In this document: one piece after another, positions 1-11,371 of the stretch | Position numbering within the stretch: the first letter of the stretch is position 1 | How the letters are laid out: the number at the start of each line of letters is the position of its first letter | Source of the DNA: Tetrahymena elliotti 4EA | Taxonomy: Eukaryota; Ciliophora; Oligohymenophorea; Hymenostomatida; Tetrahymenidae | Reading direction: 5' to 3' | Length of the DNA stretch: 64,000 nt | Assembly (NCBI GenBank): GCA_000231825.2 | Contig: AFXF02001781.1 | Coordinates: 186,001 to 250,000 of the forward strand | The notes under the pieces: model-generated | Told to the model about the DNA's origin: nothing | Databases searched by the model: none | The model's input: only the letters and a program-made list of their open reading frames with translations | Made by a program: the position numbers and the translations under genes

Positions 1-1043
1 TGATATCTAAAAATACAATAGAATATTTTTAAATAAAAGTTATTAATAATCTCCTTAAATTTCATTTAAAGCTAGAATCAAAAGATGGAAAATATTTTAA
101 AATATCTGCATAAATCTTAAGTTCATATTCTTTTCTTTCTTTGCTATTATTAGAAGATGAAATAGAAAAAAATCAACATTCGTTTTTGAATACCCTGAAG
201 ACATTATCTACCTAAATTCTAATTAAAAAGCGTTTATAACTTGTAAAAAGATATTTACTTAATAGTTATCGACCAAGAATATTTGAAAATCTACCAGTTT
301 TAAACAGTAGCAATGAGTTCTTAGTTTTTTTGATTAACTTAGAGTAATTTCAATCAATAACCTTAATTTTTTTTAAATTTTAATAATAATATGAAAGCTA
401 ATTTATTTTTATCATTAAATAAAAATTAATTTTATCAAAAAGAAATAATAAATAGTAAATTTAATTATTGAATGAAAATTCGTTTGAAACATCTTAATAA
501 CTCTTGAATAAATAGTAAAGAAAATTTTAACAAATTAAATTCATTTTTCAATGTTTTTTTTATAAAAAATTTCTTTAAAGAATATCATATTTTATCATTC
601 CCAAATATTTTTATTTTTAAGATTAAATTTTTATAAATGATATATCTTAACTTAAAAATAATTTATTAATAATATATAGGAGATATCCTATAATAAATCA
701 ATATTTAAAACAATAAAACAGCTCTTCTAAAAATTATAAAAATTAGGATAATAAAATAAAAAATAAGTACAAAATATTTTTTTAAAATTGATTTATGATA
801 AGGTAGGTATTTAGTAAGATTTTTAAATATTCAGTATTAGTAAAGTAAAGTAAGTATGTTTGTAATATATAGTCATAAATATCAGTACATTAATTTAATG
901 TATTTATATATTAAATATAATAATTAGATGTTTTGTTTTAGATATGTTAGTGTTTGTTTTTTTGTTTGCTTGTTTAGATCATAGTTTATATTCCACAAAT
1001 TATAAAACTGCCATTATTTTTTGATTAATTTTGTTAGTTGAAA
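1..1043. other. AT-rich spacer, no gene seen
   Basis: Extremely AT-rich sequence with poly-A and poly-T runs. No frame reads as a plausible protein even with TAA and TAG taken as glutamine. It holds the 3' flank of the minus-strand gene that ends at 1044. Confidence 0.6.
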
Positions 1044-2020
1044 TCATTCTTTTTTAGAATGCATGTTAATTAATCTCTTTATTCTAACCATAAAATCTCC
1101 TGAATTTTGTTCATTTAATATCCAGTTATTTACAGCTGAATTTAGTAATGTTGAACTGCTGTCATCGTTTTTGAATTTGTATATATGGCCTTTAATGAAG
1201 ATTTTTTTGCTTTCTAAGCTAATGTTAGGAAGTGAATATATTTAGATTAAGGTTTTTTCATCTGCCCTTGAATCATCTGCTTTATACTATTTATAAATAA
1301 AATTTATTAAACTTTATTCTTGTTATAGATAATTTATAGACAATTTCTAAAAATGGAAAATAAATTTACAAGTTTTTCAAAGATAGAAAGAATAGTTTCT
1401 TCGTTTTGCTAGGAAATCTTTTAAATAAGGATTTATCTTAAGTATTTAATGACAACAGAATTAAGTAGAAAATGTGCTCTAAAGCAAACATATTCAATAG
1501 ATTCTTGAATAGGAAAAGAGTTTATCAGTATTAAAAATATCTATATTAAGTAGATTTCTTCTAATTTGATCTTTTTTTTTAGCATTTCATCCTTTATTTC
1601 TTGGATAAGAAGATTGTAAAAGCTATCTTGGATGGGAGTTTAGCTTTTTTAGGCAAATTTTTTTTGTATATATTCAATTATGTTAAAGGTAGAAGGTTTT
1701 AATTTAATCAACTCTGAAATTAAATGGTCTACTGATGTTTATATGCTTATGGAATCTCTTTTATTTTTTTCTTAAAAAATGCTTGTTTAAAAGCTTTGAG
1801 TAGAAATCTTGTAAAATTCATTGTAAATTTGGTTTATAAGAATTTTGAAATCTCTAGTCTCCTATTTTAAGCCCTTCTCAAATTCGTTTATTTTTTGAAT
1901 AAATTCATTGATCATGCTCTCTCGCTCTACTAAATTTCTTTATTTTTTAGATTAGAGATAGCTCCCTAGCCCTATTAAGCTTCCACAGAAGATAATAGTG
2001 ATGATGGTTCCTTCAATCAT
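1044..2020 (-). CDS. Membrane-anchored hypothetical protein (about 297 aa)
   Basis: No family recognised. The ATG at 2020 opens with a hydrophobic stretch (residues 1-22, MIEGTIITIIFCGSLIGLG) that looks like a signal anchor or single membrane segment. A charged, helix-rich region follows, with many Lys, Glu and Gln. The frame is open only with TAA/TAG as Gln and ends at TGA (1044-1046). A frame change near 1370 is resolved by an 83-nt intron (1287-1369, GTAAAT to AATAG), giving exons of 217 and 80 codons. A 23-nt intron (1347-1369) would restore the same frame but is shorter than others in the window. The N-terminal anchor is inferred from hydrophobicity; function unknown. Confidence 0.7.
1287..1369 (-). 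other. Intron (83 nt)
   Basis: GTAAAT donor and AATAG acceptor on the minus strand. Removing it joins the two coding frames of the 1044-2020 gene in phase 0. An internal acceptor would give a 23-nt intron with the same frame effect. Confidence 0.55.
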
Positions 2021-3568
2021 TTCTTAATAAATTAATAATAAAAGCAATTTTTTTGATTAAAATTCTTCTGAGATTGTATTCAAAATCTAAATTTTCCTCC
2101 TTTAAGTTTACTAAAGACCTTTGTATAAAACTTAAAGGTACTTCAAAAATTTATTTAATGGTATATTCAGGTAGTATGATGAATGATGAAAATTTTTATT
2201 TCCCCCTTTTTTACTAATTTTTTTAGAATGTTTATTATAAGTTTTATCGTTTATTGTTTTTAATTTGATTTGATTTGTTTGCGAGGCCAACACAAATTAA
2301 GAAGGTTATGAGGAAGATTTAGGGTTTTTAATTAATATTACTTTTTTATTTGAATTGATTTATCAACTTATATTGATTAATTTGTGTTAAGTGGGGTAAA
2401 ATTTAATATATAGATAGACAGATAAATTTGATTAAGTTTCTGAATGTATTAAATTTTAGTTTAGAAATCTCGTTTTTATGCTTTTTACTATTTAAAAACT
2501 TTTTTAAAATTTCTATTTTTAATTTTTTTTCGGATATTCGATTATAATCAGAAATTAATATTTATATAATTATGATAAAAAAACTATTACTAAACCTAAG
2601 CAAAGATTTTTACTTTGAATATTCGGTATAATATCGAAGAACCAAGTATCTATGCATGAATCATATTATTTTATAATTTTCAATCATAAATAAGAATTGG
2701 GCATTATTATTAAATTTTGACGCATTATTAAAATGTATTATAATTTTGGTTAATGATAATCATTAGCAAAGCATTTATGCTGATAATTCAATGCTAACAA
2801 AATAATAAATAATTACATATAAATCGAAAGAAAAATTTTTTATAAACCACAAACCTATTTATTTATTAATAATATAGGCCAGTATTTTTTCTTATCAATA
2901 TTAGTTGTGATAGCCAAAATTTATCTTAGCAAATAAACTAACTAAGAATAAATACAAAATTTAATGAAAATCTAAAAATAAAATTTATTTAATAAATATA
3001 ACATAAAAGCAATTTGATTGGATGAATTATATATATCTTCTTGATAATAAAAGGAGTTTACATCAAATTACATTTGTTTTGTTTTTTAGTTTTTTTCCAA
3101 AGACCACGATCTTTATAATTTTAGATAGAATACTAAAAATATTAAATAAGGAATTAATCTAGCAAATATCCTTAATATGGTTTAAGAAAATAATAATTTA
3201 TTTGGTAGAGTTATGGGAGTAGCTTGAAATAAATTATGTTAATTTAATAATTGGTTGAAGACGACTGACTGATACAATATGTACAAATTTTATTTTTTAT
3301 ATTTAAATTTTGATATCAATTTTAATTAATACAAAAAATTCTTTATTATAAGTTTGATTATTCATTAGATAGATAGAACACACAAATTCTAATCTATCAT
3401 AGGCTTTGATTTTTTTTTAAATTTTTGTGATTTTATTGAATTGATAAGTATTTTTTACTGTATATTTTAATAAGTAGTTTCTTTTTTATTAAACGAGCTA
3501 TTTCACTATTTAATTATTATTATTTTTCATCAAATATCTCTCATTAATTAAATGTTTAATTTATTCGA
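2021..3568. other. Spacer between two minus-strand genes
   Basis: AT-rich sequence without a convincing reading frame. It presumably contains the promoter of the 1044-2020 gene and the 3' UTR of the next gene. A 12-bp inverted repeat (2289-2300 and 2377-2388) lies here. Confidence 0.5.
2289..2388. repeat. 12-bp inverted repeat, 76-nt spacer
   Basis: AACACAAATTAA at 2289-2300 is the exact reverse complement of the 12 bases at 2377-2388. A transcript could form a hairpin here, but in DNA this AT-rich a 12-bp match can arise by chance. Confidence 0.35.
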
Positions 3569-5781
3569 TCATTTGTCATATTATTTTATCTATATTTTCT
3601 TCCATTCACACCTAGTTATTAATAAGAATATTTTTTATATTTTTATTTACAAAAATCCTACAATCAAAAGAATTGAAAGGTAGGGAGGGAGGGTGTATTA
3701 TAATAAAATTTGTTTACTTATATTTCTTGGTTTCTATCTGTTTGTGGCTGAAGAGGGCATTTAAGGTTTTATTTGAATATTACTTGAATTATTTGTGGTT
3801 TATTAAAGACTTGTGCTTCTCTTATTTCTTTCTTAAATACTATTTTCCTTAGTGCTATTTTATGTGATTTTTACTTCAGGTTTGTAGAGAGAGTTTTCTT
3901 CTGTTGTAATTTATCTCCTTTCTTTTTCTGTTGGATTATTTTGAGCATTTCTAAAATGCTTTTTTAAATTTTCCAATTAATTTTCATGGAAATGCAAATT
4001 TTCCTTGAGAATATCGACTGCCTTTTTCACTTCATTGTTATGTTTATGAACTAATTCATTCCTTATGTTTCGATTTTTCATGATAAGCCTATATTACATT
4101 TAAATGAATTTAGCAAAATCTTTATTCAAAATCGTATTTAAATATCTTTGAATATTCTATCAAGTTAAATAAATTACCTATTTGAATCCTACTATCTCTA
4201 CTTTAGCTAATGAGTTCTATCAGCTTAGATTCTTTTAAGAAGAGCTTGCAAAACTTAAGATTAATTTTTTCTGAGAATAGATACCTTCATTTCTATTTTT
4301 TCTTCAATCTAATTTGTGAGAAATTGGTTAGAATAATTTTCTGTTGGTCTGAAATTTACATAAAATTACTTCTGCTTCTTTTTATTTTCTTTCATAGTCT
4401 TCTATTGTGTCTGCTTTTTGCTTTATCTTCTCTGCATCTCCATACTATTTTAGCTTAACCAAAACCTTTTCTTTGTGTCTCATTTCTATCAGTTATTTTG
4501 AATATTTTATCTTAGAGAAGAGATCTTGTCTTATTTCATTTGTGTATTCCTCTATTTCCTTCAAATGCTTTTCCTTTTTTGTTTATTAATAAATAAGTAA
4601 AACGCTTTACTTTAGTTTTTAAATTTTTATGAAATTGTTTTATTTACTTTAAGCTTTTCGAGGGATAAATAAGCAGTAGCCTCATATTCAGCCATATAAT
4701 TATCCCAAGCCTTAGTGAATTCTTCAAATTAGTTTTTCTACAATTATTCAATATTAACTAACTCTTCTTCTTGCATAAATCTTAAATTATTTTTTTATCT
4801 AAGTTATTCCTTTTGTTTAATTTCCAGTATTTTTAAGTGTGCTTTCTTTGCTTCAGAATAATTTCCTTCATTTTCACATTTCTTTCTGTATTCATCTAAT
4901 AATCTTTTATAAAACACAAAATGAATTTAATTTAGCAAATATCAACAAATACCATTACCTTAAAAATTCTACTACTTTAGGGTCTGCTTGAATAGGATAG
5001 CTTTTGCCTTTTTTTCCATTTCCATTATTTTTTTCAATCTCTGTTAAAATTGCCAAAAACTCATCAAAAGATACATAACCTTCCTTTGTTATAGCAATTC
5101 TCATAACAATATCATCAACTAAAATTTTATTGATATAATAGGATAAGTACAAAATATAAAATAAATGTGATCATTTTAAATTAGATTTTGCAGCTGAGTT
5201 AAATAAAAAAATAAACCATTACTTGCAGATGTGTCTTTTTATAGTTTGAACAGGATTTAGTGCAAGAAATTTATAGTAATCAATCCTATCTGCTATAAAT
5301 CAAAGGAGTTGAATAGTTCTAAAAGCTATCTTAAATCTTCTTAATTATAAACAGATTTTTTAGCGTTTGTTTATTGGAGATCCTTTAATTTTTAATTACT
5401 TATTCCATATAATTAACTTTTATTACTATTGCCATTTGTTATTTAGTGTGTGTTATTTGAACTAACTGATCTGACAGATCTATTATCGCTTAAATTAAAT
5501 TATGAATTTTAACCTAATTATTATCCATTTAGGTTGCTGTTAGTATTTGGTTAAGTAGTTTAGCATGATGTTTGGATATCTGGCAAAGCTTGCTAGGTTA
5601 TTTATAAAGGTGGAGTTTTTTTTGCAGCCTATTTTGGAGTAAGACCTTAATTTGGTAGAGCTGGTAGTACATTTCCACCATCATTATTGTTACTTGCATT
5701 ATTACTTAAATTATTATTTCCGTTTATCCCAGAAGACCTATTAATCAAAACTATTCTGCCTTCTTCGCCTTACTAAATCAT
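3569..5781 (-). CDS. EF-hand pair and long coiled-coil protein (about 609 aa)
   Basis: Six exons add up to 1830 nt with every intron in phase: 5119-5222, 4904-4958, 4574-4647, 4309-4369 and 4089-4177. Residues 1-120 are Asn/Ser/Gln-rich and probably disordered. Residues about 140-215 form an EF-hand pair, ending in EGYVSFDEFLAIL. From about 240 to 480 comes a charged coiled coil with the signatures YRKKCENEGNY, EFTKAWDNYMAEY and RTHQLKQRQQDSNR. That pattern (Cys-rich start, Trp-Asp-x-Tyr core, Gln/Arg end) recalls coiled-coil proteins conserved in ciliated and flagellated protists, so a ciliary or basal-body role is plausible but inferred. The last exon is open to the TGA at 3569, but its final 60 codons look less protein-like, so the true end may lie upstream or behind another intron. 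Confidence 0.75.
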
Positions 5782-6926
5782 CAAAAAAATGTGATATCTT
5801 AAAATTAAAGAGGGTTTTAAATATTTCTTTCAATTTATTAAGCTATTTCTATTTCAAAAATATTAATTCCTATTTATTTATTTAACTAGCTAACTAACTG
5901 TACTGATACTAATTGATGGGTTTTTAGTAATTAATTTGCAAAATATTAATCAATAATATCAAATTTAATATAATTTTACTCTATTAATTGTTAATCATTA
6001 AAAATTATTAGCTATTTTTTCTAAAAATATTAGTTGGTAGCTGATAAAAAAAAAATTTTAAATATATGCCAAGCCAATCAAATAAAGCTGCATAATAACC
6101 AAAGAAAAATTCAATAAATTTATAATTTAATATTTCATTGAAAAGTATCACAACCCACCAATGCATGAACACAGATAATTATCTTAATTTGAAATTCAAT
6201 AAATAAATAATAAATATCAATTTAATTAAAAAAAATCTTACCTTCTTAAATATTTTTATTAAATTCAATCCAAAAAAATCTTTATTAAAATTACTTTTTG
6301 AGAATGAAAAAAGTAATCATAGCTTTGAATAAATTAGATATAATGAATTAATGTTTAATAATATTTATATAAATGAACTCTTATTTACCTTAGAGAAATA
6401 AAGCAGCTAAAAAGGTTATGTGCGATAAATAAAAAGCAGAAAAATTTGAAAAATATTAAGAGTTAAAATTAATCATGGGTTATATGAATCAGCAAAAAAT
6501 AAAGTTGAAAATATTTTTAACAAGGAATAAAATATTTTTTATGAAAATTTTAATACTAAAAATGATTTAATTAATAAGTTAGATTGCTAACTAAACTAGT
6601 TTTTGCTTGAACTGATTTTTAATTTAGCTTTTTTATAAAATTTCAAATAATATTTACTTATTTTATTTGGCTGTAAATAATTGTGGCAATTATTATACTA
6701 TTTTATGAGCATATTTATTTTACAATTATCAAAGTGCTTTAATAAGTAAGATCTAACTTCCTTTATTTCATTGATTTTTGAAATCTTTTTGCTATCTAAA
6801 ATTTTAACTTTACATTTTTTAATTGAATGATAACATTTTTTTGCTTATTTCAGTAAAATTAAATTAAGTTTTATCAAAACTTTGTAAATAGAAAATAGAA
6901 ATTAAATTAACAAAAAGCTTTTGATA
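5782..6926. other. Divergent intergenic region
   Basis: AT-rich spacer between a minus-strand and a plus-strand gene, so both promoters should lie here. No coding frame, RNA gene or repeat unit stands out. Confidence 0.5.
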
Positions 6927-9206
6927 ATGGAATAATAATAACAATAATAACAATACTTAGATGTTATGGTTTTAGAGTTAAATCCTCTTATGCCTCCCTA
7001 AGCATTTTACTATTTTCCTAAAGGTAAATAAAATGTTACTTTACAATTCATATAACAGAAATATAATCTATTATAAAACCAGATCATTTTTAATCATATT
7101 TAAATTTTATTCCTCCATGTTGATTAAAAATATATTTTATTTCATTTTTACAAATTATTTATGTAGAAAACGAAATCAAAATTGGGGCTAAGGAAAAGGC
7201 TTTGAGAAGAATATTTTAAGGGCAAGTACAATTTGATGAGTTTGAGAAGGGATAGATAGATAAAATGAAATAATATTTGGCAAAGCATCATGTTGTCATA
7301 CCTGAATGGTAGAACTATTATAGAATTTTTTATTATACTTTAATTGAAAACAGATAGCTAACATTAGAAACATCATTTGCAACTGATAAATTTTTCGAGT
7401 ATTTTTAAATTATTTATAAAAATAAAACTAAAATAGGTGGGAAGATGGACATATACTTCGTTTTTTATATGCTAACTCTTTTAAAAATGAAAAAACATTA
7501 AAAACAATTAAATCTCATAGCGAATGGAGATCAAAAACACTTCCAATAGAATACAAAGATAGTATAGAGAAATATTTGGTAATTGGCAGTTATAATATTT
7601 TTAATATATTTATTTTTTTATATTTTATAACAGAATAAAGGAGTCTTTTATATGCATGGTAGAGATCATAGATTTCGCCCTATAATTATTATTGATGTAT
7701 CAAAAATCAATGTTCATGAAGTAATAATTAAAAATGATGTTTTTTTTTTTATGATAATAACATTTCTATAATTATTTTAATCAAGATTAAAATAGAAGAA
7801 ATTCTAGAGTCTATGACTTATTTTTTTGAGTTTATACTTAAGTATGCTATGCTGCCTGGATAAATTGAAAATTGGGTTGTAATTATGGATCTAAATAAAA
7901 TTGGTGTTTCTTCACTACCAATTTCTGCTCTAAAAAGTTTGATGACATATCTTTCAAGCAACTATAGAAGTAGAATGTTTGCCACATATGTGATCAACAC
8001 TCCTACCTCTATATTCTTACCATGGAGTATTATCAAAGGATTTTTAGAAGAAGCTACAATATAAAAAATTAACTTTGCTAAGAATGGAACCCCTGAAAAA
8101 CTTTTTAAGCACACTCATTAATCTCAAGTAGAATAAAAGTTTGGAGGAACAGCCCCAAATGCTAGTAAATATTGGTATTATTTTTTTTAATTAAAATCTA
8201 ATATTTTAAATTTAATCTAAAATTTAATAATTATTAATATATTGATTGGAAAATTATATAAAAAAAGGCCACCTTAAGAAATCAGTAGCGAATATTTACT
8301 TTCTGAAGAGAGTAAGGAAAATTTATTTATCTCTTAAAAATAATATTATGATTTGTGGGAGTCAGGAAAGCTTTATAAAAATATTGTTTGTTAAAATTAT
8401 TTGCATAGTCGACATAATAAAGTTCCTATGAATTAAATTCATATAAATATATTAGAAAACTCAGTAATCAATTTAAGCTGTAGCAACTTACCAAACAGAT
8501 CTAATTTAAATATTTAAATTTATAATGATGCAACTAAAAGTTAATTTTATAAGATTGACAGTGCTCCTAAAAGTTAAATTAACAGAAATAGGGAAATGTC
8601 TGAAAGCATAAGTTAAATGATAAAGAGTACATTTAATAATTAGTAATAAATTTCGGATTCTAAAGAAATAGAAAAAAGTGACAACAAAAACATAAAAGAA
8701 TCTAATAATAAAGACTATTTGCAAAATTCTGCATAAAAGACAGAAAGTATTTGTTTATCAGGCTATTAGTAGAAGATTGAAAAAAGCTTGGAAAAATCAC
8801 AAAAAATTCCTCAATAAACCCAAGAATAACTCATAAAATATGCTCCCACTCAGGCATCTATGCATAAAACGGCTTTTAATGATTCCAAAAGCTCACTTAC
8901 TTATTAAAAGAATGCCCAATTTTCTATATTAAGTTAGGAATCTTAAGCTAATTAAAAGCCATTTAAAGGATCTCCAATAGCTATTGAAGAAAAAAACAAT
9001 TCAGAAATAAGTTCTTTCCTATCTGATATTCCAAATGAAGAATTAAATATTGATTTATTCAAACATATAAATAGAAATATAAGTAAATAAATTTTTATTT
9101 ATTTAATTAAAATATCAAATATATATTTTATCAAATAGAAACAAATTACAGACAAGGAAAATCAATTATGGATTAACTCAACAGTATTCTTAATAGTTAA
9201 TTGTGA
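6927..9206 (+). CDS. Sec14-like CRAL-TRIO lipid-binding protein (about 609 aa)
   Basis: Seven exons sum to 1830 nt. Introns are 7024-7166, 7399-7436, 7579-7633, 7721-7785, 8175-8267 and 9083-9138. CRAL-TRIO domains bind phosphatidylinositol, phosphatidylcholine or similar lipids and move them between membranes. Residues about 105-155 match the N-terminal helical part (WEDGHILRFLYAN). Residues about 158-315 match the lipid-binding fold: RFRPIIIIDVSK, VVIMDLNKIGVSSLP, RMFATYVINTPTSIF and the C-terminal KFGGTAPN followed by KYWPP. The N-terminus is a short glutamine run encoded mostly by TAA. Residues 316-609 are Ser/Asn/Lys-rich, without a known domain, and longer than in yeast Sec14. The family is secure; the ligand cannot be told from sequence. 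Confidence 0.9.
7399..7436 (+). other. Very short intron (38 nt)
   Basis: GTATTTTTAA donor and CTAAAATAG acceptor. Removal joins TTC-GA to G-TGG and restores the conserved WEDGHILRF start of the CRAL-TRIO domain, so the call rests on protein conservation as well as frame. Confidence 0.8.
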
Positions 9207-11371
9207 AAAAATTTCATATTCTTCAAAATTTATTTTTATAAAAAAAATATTGAAACCTATATTTATTTGTTCAATTTTATAATTTATTTTGTCACAAAAT
9301 TACTAAATAATTAAAAATTAACTTAGAGAAATCTCAATTAAATACTAAAATTAGAAAGGTTTATACAATTTTTTTATTTAGTAAATAAAATTTTTTCTAT
9401 CAAAGCTCTTTTTCTAAGCAGAAATTTATGAAAAAGTTATGAAAAATATTCATTTAAAAAAGCATTCCTTATTTTTATTAATATCAACTAATTAAAATAA
9501 AAGTTAACTAGCCTTTACTGCTTAAATGTTGTTCATTTCTAGATTTTTTACAGTTTTTAACTATTAGTTTTTAATCAGTAATAACTCAAATATTCTTTTA
9601 CTGGTGAAAAAGTTATAGAGTAATGGTTTTACAAAAGAATTTTCATAATAAATTAAACAAATTTTATATTAGGTTGTTAATGAATTTGTGTGATTTTATT
9701 CAATCAATTTATAAAAATGTTTAAGCGTTCAAATAAAATTAGGACCTATTAATCCTCATTTGGAAATTTTATTTATTAAGAAAGAAAGATTTAAATGATG
9801 AGATCTATTTAAAGTATAAAATAATAAATACTATTTGATTAATTGTGCTTGATAAAAAATAAAATTTTAAATCTAGAATAAAAATTGTGGTTATAATTTT
9901 AATTATTAAGCCACTATTTAATTTGAAGAGAGTCGTAATTAAGCAATTAACTGAATTTGTAAAAAAAATAACTTGGTAAAATACTACAAAACAAATAATA
10001 TGAAAATGTATTAACAAATTATATATTTTTAAGCGAGAAAATCAATTTTTAAAGTTAAACAAGTGGTTTACCAGTTTATTTTTTATTTTTTTAAAAGATA
10101 AATAGGAACCAGATATGAAAAATGTTGTTTGATATGGGAATAGATTTAGGAACACACTAGAAAAAGAATTAAAAAATTAGAGGTTAAAGCAAAAGAAAAA
10201 ATTAGTAAAGTTTATTAGATTTGTGTGGAGAGATTTAAAAAATTTAATATTTTGCCTTGTGAGTATTAATAGGTAAATCAAATAAAACAATTGATCTTAT
10301 TTGAGGTAACTTAAGGTTGAAAGGAGAAGTAGAATCAAAAATTTTGTGACTGCCCTTGCATAAAATTTAAAGTTAATTAACTAATTTACAATAGTAATAA
10401 ATAATAAACTAAACAAACACAAAAGGGTTTTTATGAAGTAAAATTAAACGAATCTTGCAAGAAATAGATATAAAAATTAAAAATTCTAAATTAAAAAATG
10501 TTTTAATTCTCTTTTTTTTCACTTTAATTATAATTGTATCAATGTAGAGGAGTACTTTTTCCTACTTATTCTTAACTATACCATAATTATTTTTAATATT
10601 ATCTATCATATGCTGAAATAAAAATTATCAATCCATAAGGTGGTGATAAATTCAATGTTTTGAGCGATTAAGAAAGAAATAAATTAATAAAGTTACTAAT
10701 CCTAAAAAAACCAATTAAACGATAAATCAAAGAAGGGAATAAATAGATAGATAGATAAATAAATAAAGAAATCAGTCAATTAAGCAAAGAAAATAATTAA
10801 ATAAATAAACTAGTGAACGAGTTGATCAGGTTTTTAATAATTATTGAGTTTGGAACTAATAAAAAATATACTTAAAAGTAAGAAATTTAAAGTAAAAATA
10901 GATAATATAATTAATTTAAAACATTCAATATAGTTAAAATATAATAAAAAAGACCAATAAAAAAGAAGAGCTGCTAACTCTAAATATAATACTGTGTAGA
11001 CGGTAGTAGAACTATAGATAAATTATTAAGTAAGAAGATAGAACATATTTTTTACATTTTTTACTTCAAATCATCCAACGCATCAATTTACCTAGCACTT
11101 GTGTTTGTTTAGCAGACCCATTATGCTTTCAGAAATTTTTATTGCCTTTTATTGAATTGAGCAAATTTATTTAAACTAACCTTTTCTTACCTCTACTTAA
11201 GGTAGATTTTATCCTCCATCTCACTTTATAACAGATTGCCAGTTCAAATAAACCCACAAATGGCTTATCTTTTAAGGAATAGCTAACAAACACATTATTA
11301 TTATGTCATATCTTTCTTTAACCTTTCTTAACAAAATGTATATTTAAATTTTACTAACATTTATAAAATAG
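9207..11371. other. Long AT-rich spacer with GATA/AAAT simple repeats
   Basis: About 2.2 kb without a convincing gene. A simple-sequence patch of GATA and AAAT units lies near 10735-10805. The less AT-rich last 300 bases look like the promoter and 5' UTR of the kinase gene. Confidence 0.5.

Noticed and set aside
1347..1369. Paramecium-style 23-nt intron
   Set aside because: It would fix the frame, but an 83-nt intron with the same donor does so too and fits the sizes of most other introns in the window.
4210..4589. Plus-strand open frames of about 60-80 codons
   Set aside because: They lie opposite the coiled-coil exons of the minus-strand gene at 3569-5781 and have the Phe/Leu/Ser bias expected of an antisense shadow.
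10735..10805. Possible short tandem repeat array or CRISPR-like structure
   Set aside because: It is simple GATA/AAAT microsatellite sequence without repeat-spacer organisation; CRISPR is not expected in a eukaryotic nucleus.
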